DNA from: Prauserella muralis
GTDB taxonomy: Bacteria > Actinomycetota > Actinomycetes > Mycobacteriales > Pseudonocardiaceae
Direction of reading: 5' to 3'
Assembly: GCF_003202285.1 (NCBI RefSeq)
Contig: NZ_MASW01000002.1
Location: 1,488,001 to 1,552,000 of the forward strand
Length of the DNA stretch: 64,000 nucleotides
The notes under the pieces are model-generated. The model saw nothing but the letters and a program-made list of their open reading frames with translations, was not told where the DNA came from and searched no databases. Below are positions 1 to 8,802 of the stretch, piece after piece. Made by a program: the position numbers and the translations under genes. The stretch's first letter is position 1. Each line of letters opens with the position of its first letter.

Positions 1-24
1 CGCCTGCTGGGCCTGCCCCGCTAG
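1..24 (+). CDS. 3' end of a CDS entering from the left
   Basis: Frame 1 reads RLLGLPR and then TAG at 22-24, followed at once by a strong hairpin (42-96). This fits the last codons of a plus-strand gene whose body lies outside the window. Seven codons cannot be identified, so this rests only on frame, GC-rich codons and the hairpin that follows. Confidence 0.3.
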   Translation, partial: RLLGLPR

Positions 25-41
25 CGCCCGCCCCCAGCACG

Positions 42-96
42 CGAGCCGAAGGGCACCGTGGGTGCCCACTGGGTACCGAAGGGGCCCTTGGGCTCG
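42..96. repeat. Family-2 hairpin repeat, copy 1
   Basis: Inverted repeat with arms at 42-65 and 73-96 (19 of 24 positions pair) and a 7-nt loop (66-72). It lies between the end of the left-edge gene and the 3' end of the convergent esterase, so it could act as a bidirectional terminator. Related copies are at 20637-20691, 21866-21919 and 49539-49593; shared core words are GGGCACCGTGGGT and CCCTTCGGCTCG. Confidence 0.75.
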
Positions 97-129
97 TCGC
101 CGGGCGAGGCGGGACGGCGGCTGCGCGGC

Positions 130-1362
130 CTACCCCGCCAGCCTGCGCGCGTAGCAGACCTCCAGGAAGCGCTCCACGCCCCGCACCACGTGCGCGCTGC
201 GGATCGAGGGGAACAGGTCGAAGGCGTGCTGCGCGCCCGGGATCTCGGCGTAGCCGACGGGGTTCGGCGAGACCTCGCGCAGCCTGTGCACGAAGTCGCG
301 CGCCTCGCGTACCGGCACCAGCGTGTCCCGCTCGCCGTGGATCACGAAGAACGGCGGCGCCTTGTCGGTGATGCGGTCCAGCGGGGACGCGGCGATGTAG
401 TCGTCGAGGAACTTCTGCGGGTCCTTGCCGACGACGTAGCGGGCCAGCAGGTGGCGCAGCCGCGCCTGGCTCGCCCGTGACCCGCTGGTCGCGGCGAAGT
501 CGTAGACCCCGTAGTGCGGGACGCAGCCCTGCACGCTCGTGTCGGCGTCCTCGAAGCCCGGCTGCAGCGCGGCGTCGTTGGGCGTGAGCGCCAGCAGCGC
601 CGCCAGGTGCCCGCCCGCGGAGCCGCCGGTGGTCACCACGTAGGACGGGTCGCCGCCGTAGCCGTCGATGTGCTCGCGGATCCAGGCCAGCGCCCGCTTG
701 GCGGCCACGATGTGCTCCGGCCAGCGCGCCGACGGTGACAGCGGGTAGTTGATGGCCACGCACACCCACCCGCGCTGTGCCATGTGCAGCATCAGCGGAA
801 TGCCCTGCTGGTCCTTGTTGCCCACGATCCACGCGCCGCCGTGCACCTGCAGCAGCACCGGCCGGTTCGCGACCGGTTCCCTCGGCCGGTAGACGTCGAG
901 CAGGAACCGCCTCCCGCCGCCCGCGTAGGCGATGTCGCGGTCCCGGCGCACGTCGGGGTTGTGCTGACGGAACGGCAGCACGAGCTGGCCCCACGGCGTG
1001 GCGAGGTCCCGCGCGCTGGGCGGGCGCGGCAGGTCCCGCTCGTAGCCGGTGCCGAGCGCCTCCACCAGTGCCTGCTCGACCGCGCCGCGGGCCCGCTGGG
1101 CCGAGGCGATCAACGCGCCGAGCCCGCCCGCCGACAGCGCGGCCATCGCCAGTGCCGCCTTGTCGGCGCGGCGCGGCCCGCGGCGGGCGAGGTGCGCGGC
1201 CGTGTCGGCGGCGGTCAGCGCCAGCAGATGGGGTGCCAGCTCCCCGGTGAGCCAGCCCGCGAAGAACGCGGGGATGGCGGTCTGGGGTGCGCGCAGGGGG
1301 CGCAGGGCGTTCGCGGTCAGGGCGAGCTGCACCGCCTGACGCGTCCGGAACGAGGGGAACAC
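130..1362 (-). CDS. Alpha/beta hydrolase (HSL/Lip-type esterase)
   Basis: 410-residue esterase/lipase of the hormone-sensitive-lipase-like alpha/beta hydrolase family, often annotated Lip in mycobacteria. The oxyanion motif HGGAW is at residues 174-178, the nucleophile elbow GGSAGG at 246-251 (Ser248), and the likely acid and base are Asp346 (HGERD) and His379 (GAQHA). The first ~130 residues are an alanine-rich helical extension ahead of the catalytic domain, as in mycobacterial Lip proteins. Substrate is unknown, probably short or medium acyl esters. It is divergent from the WS/DGAT gene, with about 40 nt between starts, which suggests a shared lipid-storage or ester role (inference). Confidence 0.85.
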   Translation of the reverse strand: MFPSFRTRQAVQLALTANALRPLRAPQTAIPAFFAGWLTGELAPHLLALTAADTAAHLARRGPRRADKAALAMAALSAGGLGALIASAQRARGAVEQALVEALGTGYERDLPRPPSARDLATPWGQLVLPFRQHNPDVRRDRDIAYAGGGRRFLLDVYRPREPVANRPVLLQVHGGAWIVGNKDQQGIPLMLHMAQRGWVCVAINYPLSPSARWPEHIVAAKRALAWIREHIDGYGGDPSYVVTTGGSAGGHLAALLALTPNDAALQPGFEDADTSVQGCVPHYGVYDFAATSGSRASQARLRHLLARYVVGKDPQKFLDDYIAASPLDRITDKAPPFFVIHGERDTLVPVREARDFVHRLREVSPNPVGYAEIPGAQHAFDLFPSIRSAHVVRGVERFLEVCYARRLAG

Positions 1363-1403
1363 GATCTGCAGGTTAGTGGGTGCGCTCGCTTACGCTGTGT
1401 GGT

Positions 1404-2798
1404 GTGCAGCGCCTGAGCGGACTCGATGCGAGCTTTCTCTACCTGGAGACGTCCTCGCAGCTGCTGCACGTCTGTGGCCTGCTCACGCTCGACCCGGCGA
1501 CCGTCCCGGGCGGGTACCGCTTCGCCGAGCTCGCGCGACGGCTGGACGAGCGGGTGGCGCTGGTGCCCGCGTTCCGCCGCAAGCTCTACAACCCGCCGCT
1601 GAACCTGGTGCATCCCGGCTGGGTCAGTGACGAGTCGTTCGACCTGGAGCACCACCTGCACCGCATCGCCGTGCCCGCGCCGGGCGGGCGTGCGGAGCTG
1701 GCGGAGCTGTGCGCGCACCTCGCGGGGCAGCCGCTCGACCGCTCGCGCCCGCTGTGGGAGATGTACGTCATCGAGGGCCTGGCCGACGGCGGCATCGCGG
1801 TGCTCGCGAAGATGCACCACGCGAGCGTCGACGGGGTCAGTGGCGCCAACCTGCTGAGCTACCTGGCCGGGCTGGGGCCGGACGCGCCGCCGCCCGAGCC
1901 CGGCCCCGAGGCGGCGGCCGAGCCGGGCGCGCCGAACCAGCTGAGCCTGCTCGGCTCCAGCGTGGCGAACCTGGCGCGCAGGCCGGTGGAGCTGGCGCGG
2001 CTGCTGCCCGGCCTGCTCGGCATGGTTCCGCGCTGGATCGGCAGGTCGCTGCAGGGCAAGGGCATGGCGACACCGTTCACCGCGCCGCGCACCTCGTTCA
2101 ACGGCACCATCACCGGCCACCGCAGCGTCGCCTACGCCCAGCTCGACCTGGCCGACGTCAAGGCGGTGAAGAACGCGTTCGGCGTGACGGTCAACGACGC
2201 CGTGCTCGCGGTGTGCGCCGGTGCGCTGCGCCGGTTCCTCGCCGACCGTGGTGAGCTGCCCGCCGACCCGCTGGTGGCCACCGTGCCCGTGTCGGTGCAC
2301 GAACGCTCGGCGCGGCAGGAGGGCAGCAACCGGGTGTCGGCGTTCTTCGCCTCGCTGCCGACCCACCTGCCCGAACCGGCGGCGCGCGTGTTCATGATCG
2401 CGGAGAACAACCGGCTGTCGAAGGCCCACCACAGCACGATCGACGCCGACATGCTCCAGGACTGGGCGCAGTTCGCCGCGGGGACCACGTTCGGCCTCGC
2501 GGTGCGGGCCTACTCGGCGCTGCGGCTGGCCGAGCGCCATCCGGTGGTCCACAACCTGGTGATCTCCAACGTGCCGGGGCCGCCGCAGCCGCTCTACCTG
2601 CTCGGGGCCAGGGTCACCGGTTTCTACCCGCTCGGCCCGGTGTTCCACGGCGCCGGGCTCAACATCACCGTGCTGTCCAACGCGGGCACGGTCAACGTCG
2701 GCCTCCTCGGCGCACGAGAACTCGTTTCAGATCTGTGGCCGCTGGCCGATGCCCTGCACGATTCGCTCCAGGAGTTGCTCGACGCGCGGCCTTCCTGA
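1404..2798 (+). CDS. Wax ester synthase / diacylglycerol acyltransferase (WS/DGAT)
   Basis: Bifunctional acyltransferase transferring acyl-CoA to diacylglycerol or long-chain alcohols to make storage lipid; actinobacterial genomes usually carry many paralogues. About 464 residues, normal for the family. The catalytic HHxxxDG motif is present as HHASVDG near residues 138-144, and the conserved N-terminal LSGLDASFLYLE block is intact. I prefer the GTG at 1404 because the family begins MQRLSGLDASF; an upstream GTG at 1380 would add eight unconserved residues. No clear Shine-Dalgarno sequence precedes it, so it may be leaderless. The KstR-type site at 2840 lies after its stop and belongs to the next operon. 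Confidence 0.88.
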   Translation: MQRLSGLDASFLYLETSSQLLHVCGLLTLDPATVPGGYRFAELARRLDERVALVPAFRRKLYNPPLNLVHPGWVSDESFDLEHHLHRIAVPAPGGRAELAELCAHLAGQPLDRSRPLWEMYVIEGLADGGIAVLAKMHHASVDGVSGANLLSYLAGLGPDAPPPEPGPEAAAEPGAPNQLSLLGSSVANLARRPVELARLLPGLLGMVPRWIGRSLQGKGMATPFTAPRTSFNGTITGHRSVAYAQLDLADVKAVKNAFGVTVNDAVLAVCAGALRRFLADRGELPADPLVATVPVSVHERSARQEGSNRVSAFFASLPTHLPEPAARVFMIAENNRLSKAHHSTIDADMLQDWAQFAAGTTFGLAVRAYSALRLAERHPVVHNLVISNVPGPPQPLYLLGARVTGFYPLGPVFHGAGLNITVLSNAGTVNVGLLGARELVSDLWPLADALHDSLQELLDARPS

Positions 2799-2839
2799 TC
2801 GGCGCGGGACTTGCCGTGATCGCCCGCTGTGGTTAAGAC

Positions 2840-2853
2840 TAGAACAGGTTTCA
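2840..2853. promoter_or_regulatory. KstR-type operator upstream of the igr operon
   Basis: TAGAACAGGTTTCA matches the KstR consensus TNNAACNNGTTNNA at every fixed position. It sits in a longer imperfect palindrome (2835-2858, AAGACT...AGTCTT) about 38 bp before the GTG of chsE1. KstR represses cholesterol genes until a steroid-CoA ligand binds; binding here is inferred from the motif and the genes downstream. Confidence 0.85.
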
Positions 2854-2890
2854 GTCTTGGACTCGGTGCCGGTCTCAGTGAGGAGCGCGC

Positions 2891-3952
2891 GTGGACTTCA
2901 CCCTCGACGAGAGCCAGCAGGCGATCGCCGGGCTCGCCAGGGACGTCCTGGCCCGCGATGGCGACCAGTGGCAGGCGCTGGCGCGGGCGGGCCTGCTGGC
3001 GCTCGCGCTGCCCGAGGAGCTCGACGGTGACGGCCTCGGTGTCGTCGAGGTGGCCGTGGTGCTCACCGAGGTCGGCCGCGCCGCCGCCCCGCTGCCCGCC
3101 TGGGCCACCCTGGCCCTGGGCGTGCTGCCGCTGACGCGGCTCGGCGATCCGGCGCAGCGCGCGGCCCTGCTGCCCGGCGTGGCCTCCGGCGAGTCGCTGC
3201 TCACCGCTGCCCTGCACGAGCCGTCCGACCCGCTCACCACGCGCCCGGCGACCACGGCCACCCCCGCGCACGGCGACTGGCTGCTCAGCGGCGTCAAGAC
3301 GGCCGTGCCGTTCGCGGCCACCGCCCACCGCGTGCTCGTCCCGGCGAGCCTGCCGGGCGGGCCCGGCATCTTCCTCGTCGACCCGCACGGCGAGGGGGTG
3401 ACGCTCACCGCGACGCCCACCGCCACCGGCAGTCCCGAGCACACCGTGCGGCTCGACGCCGCGCCGGTGCCGGACACCGCCCTGCTCGGCAGCCGCGAGC
3501 CGGGCGAGTCCCTGCCGGTGCTGCACTCCTGCGCCCTCGCCGGTGCCGTGGCCCTCGGCGACGGCGCGCTGGCCGGTGCGCTGGAACTCACCACCGGCCA
3601 CCTCGGGACCCGCGAGCAGTTCGGCAGGCCACTGGCGACGTTCCAGGCGGTGGCACAGCAGGTCGCCGACGTCTACATCGCCTCGCGCACCGTGCACCTC
3701 GCCGCGCTGTCGGCGTGCTGGCGGCTCGCCGCCGGGCTCGACCCGGACGCCGACCTCGCCGTCGCCGCGTACTGGCTCACCGAAGAGGCGCCTCGCGCGC
3801 TGGCGGCCTGCCACCACCTGCACGGCGGCATCGGGGTGGACGTCACCTACCCGCTGCATCGCCACTCGTCGCTGGTCAAGGACGTGGGCAGGGCGCTGGG
3901 CGGGGTGTCGGCGCGGCTGGACGCCCTCGGCGAGCTGGTGGGAGGCGCCTGA
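2891..3952 (+). CDS. chsE1: Acyl-CoA dehydrogenase ChsE1 (FadE28-like)
   Basis: 353-residue, short acyl-CoA dehydrogenase-family protein and first gene of an igr-type operon. In Mycobacterium tuberculosis FadE28 (ChsE1) pairs with FadE29 (ChsE2) in an alpha2beta2 enzyme that desaturates the C22 propionyl side chain of 3-oxo-pregn-4-ene-20-carboxyl-CoA type intermediates. Family signs are EQFGRPLATFQAVAQ in the C-terminal helical domain and HLHGGIGV near residue 310. I see no catalytic Glu in the usual place, as expected for the non-catalytic partner. GTG start; the stop overlaps chsE2 by 1 nt. It is the first gene after the 2840 KstR-type site. Confidence 0.88.
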   Translation: MDFTLDESQQAIAGLARDVLARDGDQWQALARAGLLALALPEELDGDGLGVVEVAVVLTEVGRAAAPLPAWATLALGVLPLTRLGDPAQRAALLPGVASGESLLTAALHEPSDPLTTRPATTATPAHGDWLLSGVKTAVPFAATAHRVLVPASLPGGPGIFLVDPHGEGVTLTATPTATGSPEHTVRLDAAPVPDTALLGSREPGESLPVLHSCALAGAVALGDGALAGALELTTGHLGTREQFGRPLATFQAVAQQVADVYIASRTVHLAALSACWRLAAGLDPDADLAVAAYWLTEEAPRALAACHHLHGGIGVDVTYPLHRHSSLVKDVGRALGGVSARLDALGELVGGA

Positions 3953-5115
3953 TGCACGTGGAGCTCACCGCCGCCCAGCGCAGCCTGCGCGCCGAGCTGA
4001 GGACCTACTTCGCGAACCTGGTGACCCCGGAGGAGCGGCGCACGATGCTGCGCGAGCGGCACGGCGAGACCTACCGCGAGATCGTGCGCCGGATGGGCCG
4101 GGACGGCTGGCTGGGCGTCGGCTGGCCCGTCGAGTACGGCGGCCGCGGGTTCGGCCCGGTCGAGCAGCACATCTTCGCCGACGAGGCCGCGCGCGCGGAC
4201 GTGCAGCTGCCGTCGGTGACGCTGCAGACGGTCGGCCCGACGCTGCAGCAGTTCGGCACCGAGGAGCAGAAGGCGCTGTTCCTGCCGAAGATCCTGGCCG
4301 GGCAGGTGCACTTCGCCATCGGCTACACCGAGCCGGACGCGGGCACCGACCTCGCGGCGTTGCGCACCAGCGCCGTCCGCGACGGCGAGACCTACGTCGT
4401 CAACGGGCAGAAGATCTTCACCACCGGCGGGCACGACGCCGACTACGTCTGGCTCGCCGTGCGCACCGACCCCGGCGCGCCCCGCCACCAGGGCATCTCG
4501 ATCCTCATCGTCGACACGTCCGACCCCGGCTACTCGTGGACGCCGATCATCACCTGCGACGGCGCCCACCACGTCAACGCCACGTACTACTCCGACGTGC
4601 GCGTGCCCGCGTCCATGCTGGTGGGCGAGGAGAACCGCGGCTGGAAGCTCATCACCACCCAGCTCAACCACGAGCGTGTCATGCTCGGCCCCGCGGGCCG
4701 CATCGGCGGGCTCTACGACCGGGTGCGGGACTGGGCCGCGGCCCGCAAGACCCCGGACGGAACGCCGCTGCGGGCGCTGCCCGACGTGCGGCGGGCGCTG
4801 GCCGAGACCTACGCGGTCGTGCGGGTCAACGAGCTGCTCAACTGGCAGGTCGCCGTCTCGGAGCCCGGGTCGGTGGCCGACGCGTCCGCGACGAAGGTGT
4901 TCGCCTCCGAGCGGCAGCAGCGCGTGCACCGGCTGCTGGAGGAGATCGTGGGCAGGCACGGCGACCTGGCCGATCCCGAGACCGCCGAGCTGGCCGCATG
5001 GCTCGACGTGCTCGCCAAGCGCAACATCGTGCTGACCTTCGGAGGTGGCGTGAACGAGATCCAGCGGGAGCTGATCGCCCAGTTCGGGCTCGGCCTGCCG
5101 AGGGTGCCGCGATGA
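3952..5115 (+). CDS. chsE2: Acyl-CoA dehydrogenase ChsE2 (FadE29-like)
   Basis: 387-residue acyl-CoA dehydrogenase, catalytic partner of ChsE1. The FAD/substrate motif YTEPDAGTD is near residue 125, and the candidate catalytic base is Glu241 in the segment LNHERVM, the same position reported for FadE29. It would introduce the double bond into the steroid C22-CoA side chain. It is the second gene of the five-gene operon; ATG overlaps the chsE1 stop by 1 nt and its own TGA overlaps the chsH2 ATG. The two unlike-length dehydrogenases next to ChsH2/H1/Ltp2 make the assignment much firmer than sequence alone. Confidence 0.9.
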   Translation: MHVELTAAQRSLRAELRTYFANLVTPEERRTMLRERHGETYREIVRRMGRDGWLGVGWPVEYGGRGFGPVEQHIFADEAARADVQLPSVTLQTVGPTLQQFGTEEQKALFLPKILAGQVHFAIGYTEPDAGTDLAALRTSAVRDGETYVVNGQKIFTTGGHDADYVWLAVRTDPGAPRHQGISILIVDTSDPGYSWTPIITCDGAHHVNATYYSDVRVPASMLVGEENRGWKLITTQLNHERVMLGPAGRIGGLYDRVRDWAAARKTPDGTPLRALPDVRRALAETYAVVRVNELLNWQVAVSEPGSVADASATKVFASERQQRVHRLLEEIVGRHGDLADPETAELAAWLDVLAKRNIVLTFGGGVNEIQRELIAQFGLGLPRVPR

Positions 5116-6011
5116 GCACGCCCATCGAGGAGGCCGCGCGGCGCATCGCGGCACAGGGGGAGTCGCGGCCCCGCCTGGCGCGCGACCCGGTGAACCAGGC
5201 GATGATCAACAACTGGGTCGAGGCGATGGGCGACGCGAACCCCCGGTACGCGCCGGGCGAGGACACGGTCGCGCCGCCCGCCATGATCCAGGCGTGGACG
5301 ATGCCCGGCCTGCACGGGCAGCGGGCCGGCGACGACCCGCTCGGCGCGATGATGTCCATTCTGGACGATGCGGGCTACACGTCGGTCGTCGCGACCAACT
5401 CCGAGCAGAACTACCACCGGTATCTGCGGCCCGGGGAGCACGTCTCGGCGACCAACCGCCTGGAGAGCGTGGCCGGCCCCAAGCGGACCGCACTCGGCGA
5501 GGGCTGGTTCGTCACCACCCGCACCACGTGGTACGTCGGGGACGAGGTCGTGGCCGACATGCTGTTCCGGGTGCTCAAGTTCCGGCCCGGTGGCGGCACG
5601 ACCGCCGCCGCGGAGCCCGCCGCCGTGCTGCGCCCGGTGATCAGCAAGGACACGGAGTTCTTCTGGGAGGGCACCCGCCTCGGCGAGCTGCGCATCCAGC
5701 GCTGGGGCGACACGCTGCGGCACCCGCCCGGCCCGATGCCTCCCGACGGCGACCTCGACGCCAAGCCCGGCTGGGTGGTGGCCAGGGGAACCGGCACCGT
5801 GTACAGCTACCTCGTGCACCACCATCCCCAGGTGCCCGGAAAGCGGACGCCGTTCGTCGTGGCGCTGGTGGAACTGGACGAAGGCGTGCGGGTGCTCGGC
5901 GAGCTGCTGGACGCCTCGCCCGATGAAGTCCACATCGGACTCCCGGTCGAGGCCGCGTTCGTGCGGGTGGACGACGAGCTGACCCTGCCCGCGTGGAAGG
6001 TGCGCGCATGA
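5112..6011 (+). CDS. chsH2: Steroid enoyl-CoA hydratase subunit ChsH2 (MaoC + DUF35)
   Basis: 299 residues: an N-terminal MaoC-like hot-dog domain (about 1-155, with a substrate-tunnel region around NYHRYLRPGE) and a C-terminal DUF35 OB-fold domain (about 175-299). This matches Rv3542c. In the known system the hot-dog half pairs with ChsH1 to hydrate the 17-(2-propenoyl)-CoA product of ChsE1/E2, while the DUF35 half binds and stimulates the aldolase Ltp2. The DUF35 half shows no CxxC zinc ribbon. It overlaps both neighbours by ATGA, which favours stoichiometric synthesis. Confidence 0.9.
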   Translation: MSTPIEEAARRIAAQGESRPRLARDPVNQAMINNWVEAMGDANPRYAPGEDTVAPPAMIQAWTMPGLHGQRAGDDPLGAMMSILDDAGYTSVVATNSEQNYHRYLRPGEHVSATNRLESVAGPKRTALGEGWFVTTRTTWYVGDEVVADMLFRVLKFRPGGGTTAAAEPAAVLRPVISKDTEFFWEGTRLGELRIQRWGDTLRHPPGPMPPDGDLDAKPGWVVARGTGTVYSYLVHHHPQVPGKRTPFVVALVELDEGVRVLGELLDASPDEVHIGLPVEAAFVRVDDELTLPAWKVRA

Positions 6012-6406
6012 GCATCACCGTCGGAACCGAACTGCCCCCGCTGACCATCGAGGCCACGCCCACGTTCGTCATCAGCACGGCGTTGGCGACCCGTGACTTC
6101 CAGGACGTGCACCACGACCGGGACTCCGCCGTGGCGCGGGGATCGAAGGACATCTTCCTCAACATCCTCACCGACACCGGCCTCGTGCAGCGGTTCGTCA
6201 CCGACTGGGCCGGCCCGGAGGCCTTCGTGAGGTCCATCAGGATCCGCCTCGGCGTGCCGTGCTACGCGGGCGACACCCTCACCTTCACCGGCCGGGTCAC
6301 CGCCTGCGAGGGCGACGATGCCGAGATCACGGTGACCGCCACCGACAGCCTCGGCGAGCACGTCACCGGCACGGTCCGCATCACGCTGCCAGGGGGTGGC
6401 TCGTGA
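6008..6406 (+). CDS. chsH1: Steroid enoyl-CoA hydratase subunit ChsH1 (MaoC-like)
   Basis: 132-residue single hot-dog MaoC-like hydratase. The conserved segment DFQDVHHDRDSA near residue 37 carries the catalytic Asp/His pair typical of R-hydratases, which identifies this as the catalytic partner of ChsH2. The size is close to Rv3541c. I place the start at the ATG overlapping the chsH2 stop (ATGA); an upstream in-frame ATG inside chsH2 would add only five residues. Its stop overlaps the GTG of ltp2 (GTGA). Confidence 0.9.
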   Translation: MSITVGTELPPLTIEATPTFVISTALATRDFQDVHHDRDSAVARGSKDIFLNILTDTGLVQRFVTDWAGPEAFVRSIRIRLGVPCYAGDTLTFTGRVTACEGDDAEITVTATDSLGEHVTGTVRITLPGGGS

Positions 6407-7572
6407 CCCTGTCCGGGAAGGCCGCCATCGCCGGCATCGGCGCCACCGAGTTCTCCAAGGATTCCGGCCGCAGCGAGCTGCGCCTGGCCGCCGAGTGCGT
6501 CAGCGCCGCGGTGCGCGACGCCGGGCTCACGCCGTCCGATGTGGATGGTCTGGTGACGTTCACCATGGACGGCAACGCCGAGATCGCCGTCGCCCGTGAA
6601 CTCGGGATCCCCGAGCTGAGCTTCTTCAGCCGCATCCACTACGGGGGTGGCGCGGCCGCCGCCACGGTGCAGCAGGCCGCGATGGCGGTGGCGACCGGGA
6701 TGGCGGACGTCGTCGTGGCCTACCGGGCGTTCAACGAGCGTTCGGGCATGCGCTTCGGCCAGGTGTCGTCGGCCGCCGCGCACCAGGTGAACACCTCGGG
6801 TGTCGACAACTCGTTCCACTACCCGATGGGCCTGGCGACCCCGGCGGCCACGGTCGCCCTGGTGGCGCAGCGCTACCTGCACACCTACGGCGCGACGAGC
6901 GAGGACTTCGGCCGCGTGGCGGTGGTGGACCGCAAGCACGCGGCGACCAACCCGGACGCGTGGTTCCACGGCAAGCCCATCACGCTCGCCGAGCACCAGG
7001 CGTCGCGCTGGGTGGCCGAGCCGCTGCACCTGCTCGACTGCTGCCAGGAAAGCGACGGCGGCGTGGCGCTCGTCGTCACGAGTGCCGAGCGTGCCCGGGA
7101 CCTGCCGAACCCGCCCGCGCTGATCACGGCGGCCGCGCAGGGCAGCGGGCCCGGGCAGTACATCATGACCAGCTACTACCGCGACGACCTCGCCGCGCTG
7201 CCGGAGATGGGGGTGGTCGGCGGGCAGCTGTGGCGGCAGTCCGGGCTGGCGCGCTCCGACATCGACGTGGCGGTGCTCTACGACCACTTCACCCCGTACG
7301 TGCTGATGCAGCTGGAGGAGCTGGGCTTCTGCGGCCGGGGCGAGGCGAAGGACTTCGTGCGCGACGGCGCGCTCGAGCTCGACGGCGCGTTGCCGCTCAA
7401 TCCGCACGGCGGGCAGCTCGGCGAGGCCTACATCCACGGCATGAACGGCATCGCCGAGGCGGTGCGCCAGCTGCGCGGCACCGCCGTCAACCAGGTCGGC
7501 GGAGCCGCCAACGTCCTGGTGACCGCCGGCACCGGCGTCCCCACGAGCGGCCTGATCCTCACCGCCGCCTGA
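6403..7572 (+). CDS. ltp2: Steroid aldolase Ltp2 (thiolase-fold)
   Basis: 389-residue thiolase-superfamily protein of the SCP-x/lipid-transfer group. Ltp2 (Rv3540c) is the retro-aldolase that cleaves the hydrated C22 side chain into 17-oxosteroid and propionyl-CoA, working as a complex with the DUF35 part of ChsH2. Family marks include the N-terminal AAIAGIGATEFSKDSGR block, GGGAAAATVQQAAMAVA and the C-terminal LNPHGGQLGEAYIHGMNG. GTG start overlaps the chsH1 stop. It is the last gene of the operon; a family-1 repeat begins 2 nt after the stop. Confidence 0.9.
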   Translation: MTLSGKAAIAGIGATEFSKDSGRSELRLAAECVSAAVRDAGLTPSDVDGLVTFTMDGNAEIAVARELGIPELSFFSRIHYGGGAAAATVQQAAMAVATGMADVVVAYRAFNERSGMRFGQVSSAAAHQVNTSGVDNSFHYPMGLATPAATVALVAQRYLHTYGATSEDFGRVAVVDRKHAATNPDAWFHGKPITLAEHQASRWVAEPLHLLDCCQESDGGVALVVTSAERARDLPNPPALITAAAQGSGPGQYIMTSYYRDDLAALPEMGVVGGQLWRQSGLARSDIDVAVLYDHFTPYVLMQLEELGFCGRGEAKDFVRDGALELDGALPLNPHGGQLGEAYIHGMNGIAEAVRQLRGTAVNQVGGAANVLVTAGTGVPTSGLILTAA

Positions 7573-7573
7573 A

Positions 7574-7658
7574 GCTCCCCAATGCCACATTCGTAGCGTT
7601 GGGCGCCACCAATGCGGCATTCGTAGCGTTCAGTGCTACCAATGCCGCATTGGGGAGC
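7574..7658. repeat. Family-1 AATGCSGCATT repeat array, copy A
   Basis: Three AATGC-x-GCATT-like 11-mers spaced exactly 30 bp (starts 7581, 7611, 7641; the first is degenerate), bounded by GCTCCCC on the left and GGGGAGC on the right so the whole element is an inverted repeat. Units two and three form a stem with 17-nt arms (16 paired) and a 7-nt loop. It begins 2 nt after the ltp2 stop, so a terminator or mobile-repeat role is likely. Copies B and C are at 32886 and 60185. Confidence 0.85.
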
Positions 7659-7752
7659 GTGAGGATCACACGCTTGACGGCTGGCGCGTCCTGGTGCCGC
7701 TTTGCGACGGTATTGGCGCAGGTCAGGTGACGCCGGGCGGGAGTGAGGTGGC

Positions 7753-8352
7753 GTGGGGATCCCCGTAGGTGTGGCGTGGTCGCTCACGGCGGCGTTCCTC
7801 GCGCTGGCCTACCCGTGCCTGGCGCGGCTGGCGCGCCTCGACTACCGCCGCCTCGGCGCCGGGGTACGCCACATCGACCTCGCCGGGCTGCTCATGGCGC
7901 TCGCGATGGTCGCCATGGTCTCGCCCGTCGGCGCGCCGATCCCGGTCGCGGGCTGGCAGGCGATGTTCCTGCTCACCGCCGCCTGGTTCCTCGCCTGCGC
8001 GCTGCGCGACCGGATGGCCGACGGCGTGTGCCGCCGCTGCGACCTGCACCACGGCGTCGCCGCCGTCGCGATGCTCTACATGCTCACCGCCATGCCCCAC
8101 GCCGGCGGGCACGGCGCCTGGCCGACCATGGTGCAGGCAGGCGGCGGGTCCTACGCCCTTCCCGCGCTCGCCGTGCTGGCGGCGGGCTACTTCGCCGTCG
8201 ACGGCGCGCACACCGCGGCGAAGACCGTGCGGAACCTGCGGCGCCGGGGCGGGCACCCCCTGCCGGAGGGCGCCGGATCCCGTGCCGTGTGCCGGACCGT
8301 GATGGGGATCGGCATGGCCTACCTGTTCGCCGCCGGGGCGATCGGAGGGTAA
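7753..8352 (+). CDS. DUF5134-family integral membrane protein
   Basis: 199 residues with about five hydrophobic segments (near 5-20, 40-58, 68-84, 98-112, 130-148 and a last one near 180-195) separated by short basic loops. A histidine-bearing segment (CDLHHGVAAVAMLYMLTAMPH) resembles DUF5134, an actinobacterial membrane family sometimes found near copper-related genes. Function is unknown. GTG start at 7753 with GGGAGTGAGG upstream. It follows repeat copy A in the same direction and probably has its own promoter in the preceding ~95 nt. Confidence 0.65.
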   Translation: MGIPVGVAWSLTAAFLALAYPCLARLARLDYRRLGAGVRHIDLAGLLMALAMVAMVSPVGAPIPVAGWQAMFLLTAAWFLACALRDRMADGVCRRCDLHHGVAAVAMLYMLTAMPHAGGHGAWPTMVQAGGGSYALPALAVLAAGYFAVDGAHTAAKTVRNLRRRGGHPLPEGAGSRAVCRTVMGIGMAYLFAAGAIGG

Positions 8353-8363
8353 CCGGCGCGCGG

Positions 8364-8801
8364 TCAGTCGAGGCAGAACTCGTTGCCCTCCGGGTCGGCC
8401 ATGATGAGGTGACCGGCACCGAGCGGGGGAGCGGGCTCATGCCGCTCGAGCCGGGTCGCGCCACGGGCGACCAGCCGCTCGGCCTCGGCCTCCAGCGCCG
8501 CCATCCGGTCCTCGCCCTGCAGGCCCGGCGCGGCCCGCACGTCGACGTGCACGCGGTTCTTGACCTGCTTGCCCTCCGGCACCCGCTGGAAGAACAGCCG
8601 TGGCCCGGAGCCCTCCGGATCGACCACCGCCGAGGCGTCGTTGCGGCGCTCGGGCGGCACCCCCATCGCCTCCAGCGCCTCGTCCCACGACGCGAAGCCC
8701 GGTGGTGGAGCCTGCACCTGGTAGCCGAGGGCTTCGGCCCAGAAGGCCGACAACCCGGCGGGGTCGGCGCAGTCGATGGTGATCTGGATCTCGCGGGCCA
8801 T
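8364..8801 (-). CDS. VOC-family glyoxalase-like protein
   Basis: 145-residue vicinal-oxygen-chelate protein: N-terminal beta-strand IQITIDCADP, SAFWAEALGYQV, and the closing LIMADPEGNEFCLD, the standard two-beta-alpha-beta-beta-beta arrangement. The family includes glyoxalases, dioxygenases and antibiotic-binding proteins, and nothing here fixes the substrate. It starts 1 nt after the DinB-like gene stops, so the two are co-transcribed, possibly in stress or thiol-related detoxification (inference). Confidence 0.8.
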   Translation of the reverse strand: MAREIQITIDCADPAGLSAFWAEALGYQVQAPPPGFASWDEALEAMGVPPERRNDASAVVDPEGSGPRLFFQRVPEGKQVKNRVHVDVRAAPGLQGEDRMAALEAEAERLVARGATRLERHEPAPPLGAGHLIMADPEGNEFCLD

Positions 8802-8802
8802 G

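Noticed and set aside
777-1250. Arg/Pro-rich plus-strand open frames over the esterase gene
   Set aside because: Shadow frames on the opposite strand of a clear hydrolase; low-complexity RRAP composition typical of antisense frames at high GC.
7574-7658. Family-1 repeat array considered as a CRISPR or as coding sequence
   Set aside because: Only three units, palindromic cores with similar spacers and no cas genes; the open frame through it is a by-product of a 30-bp (multiple of three) period.
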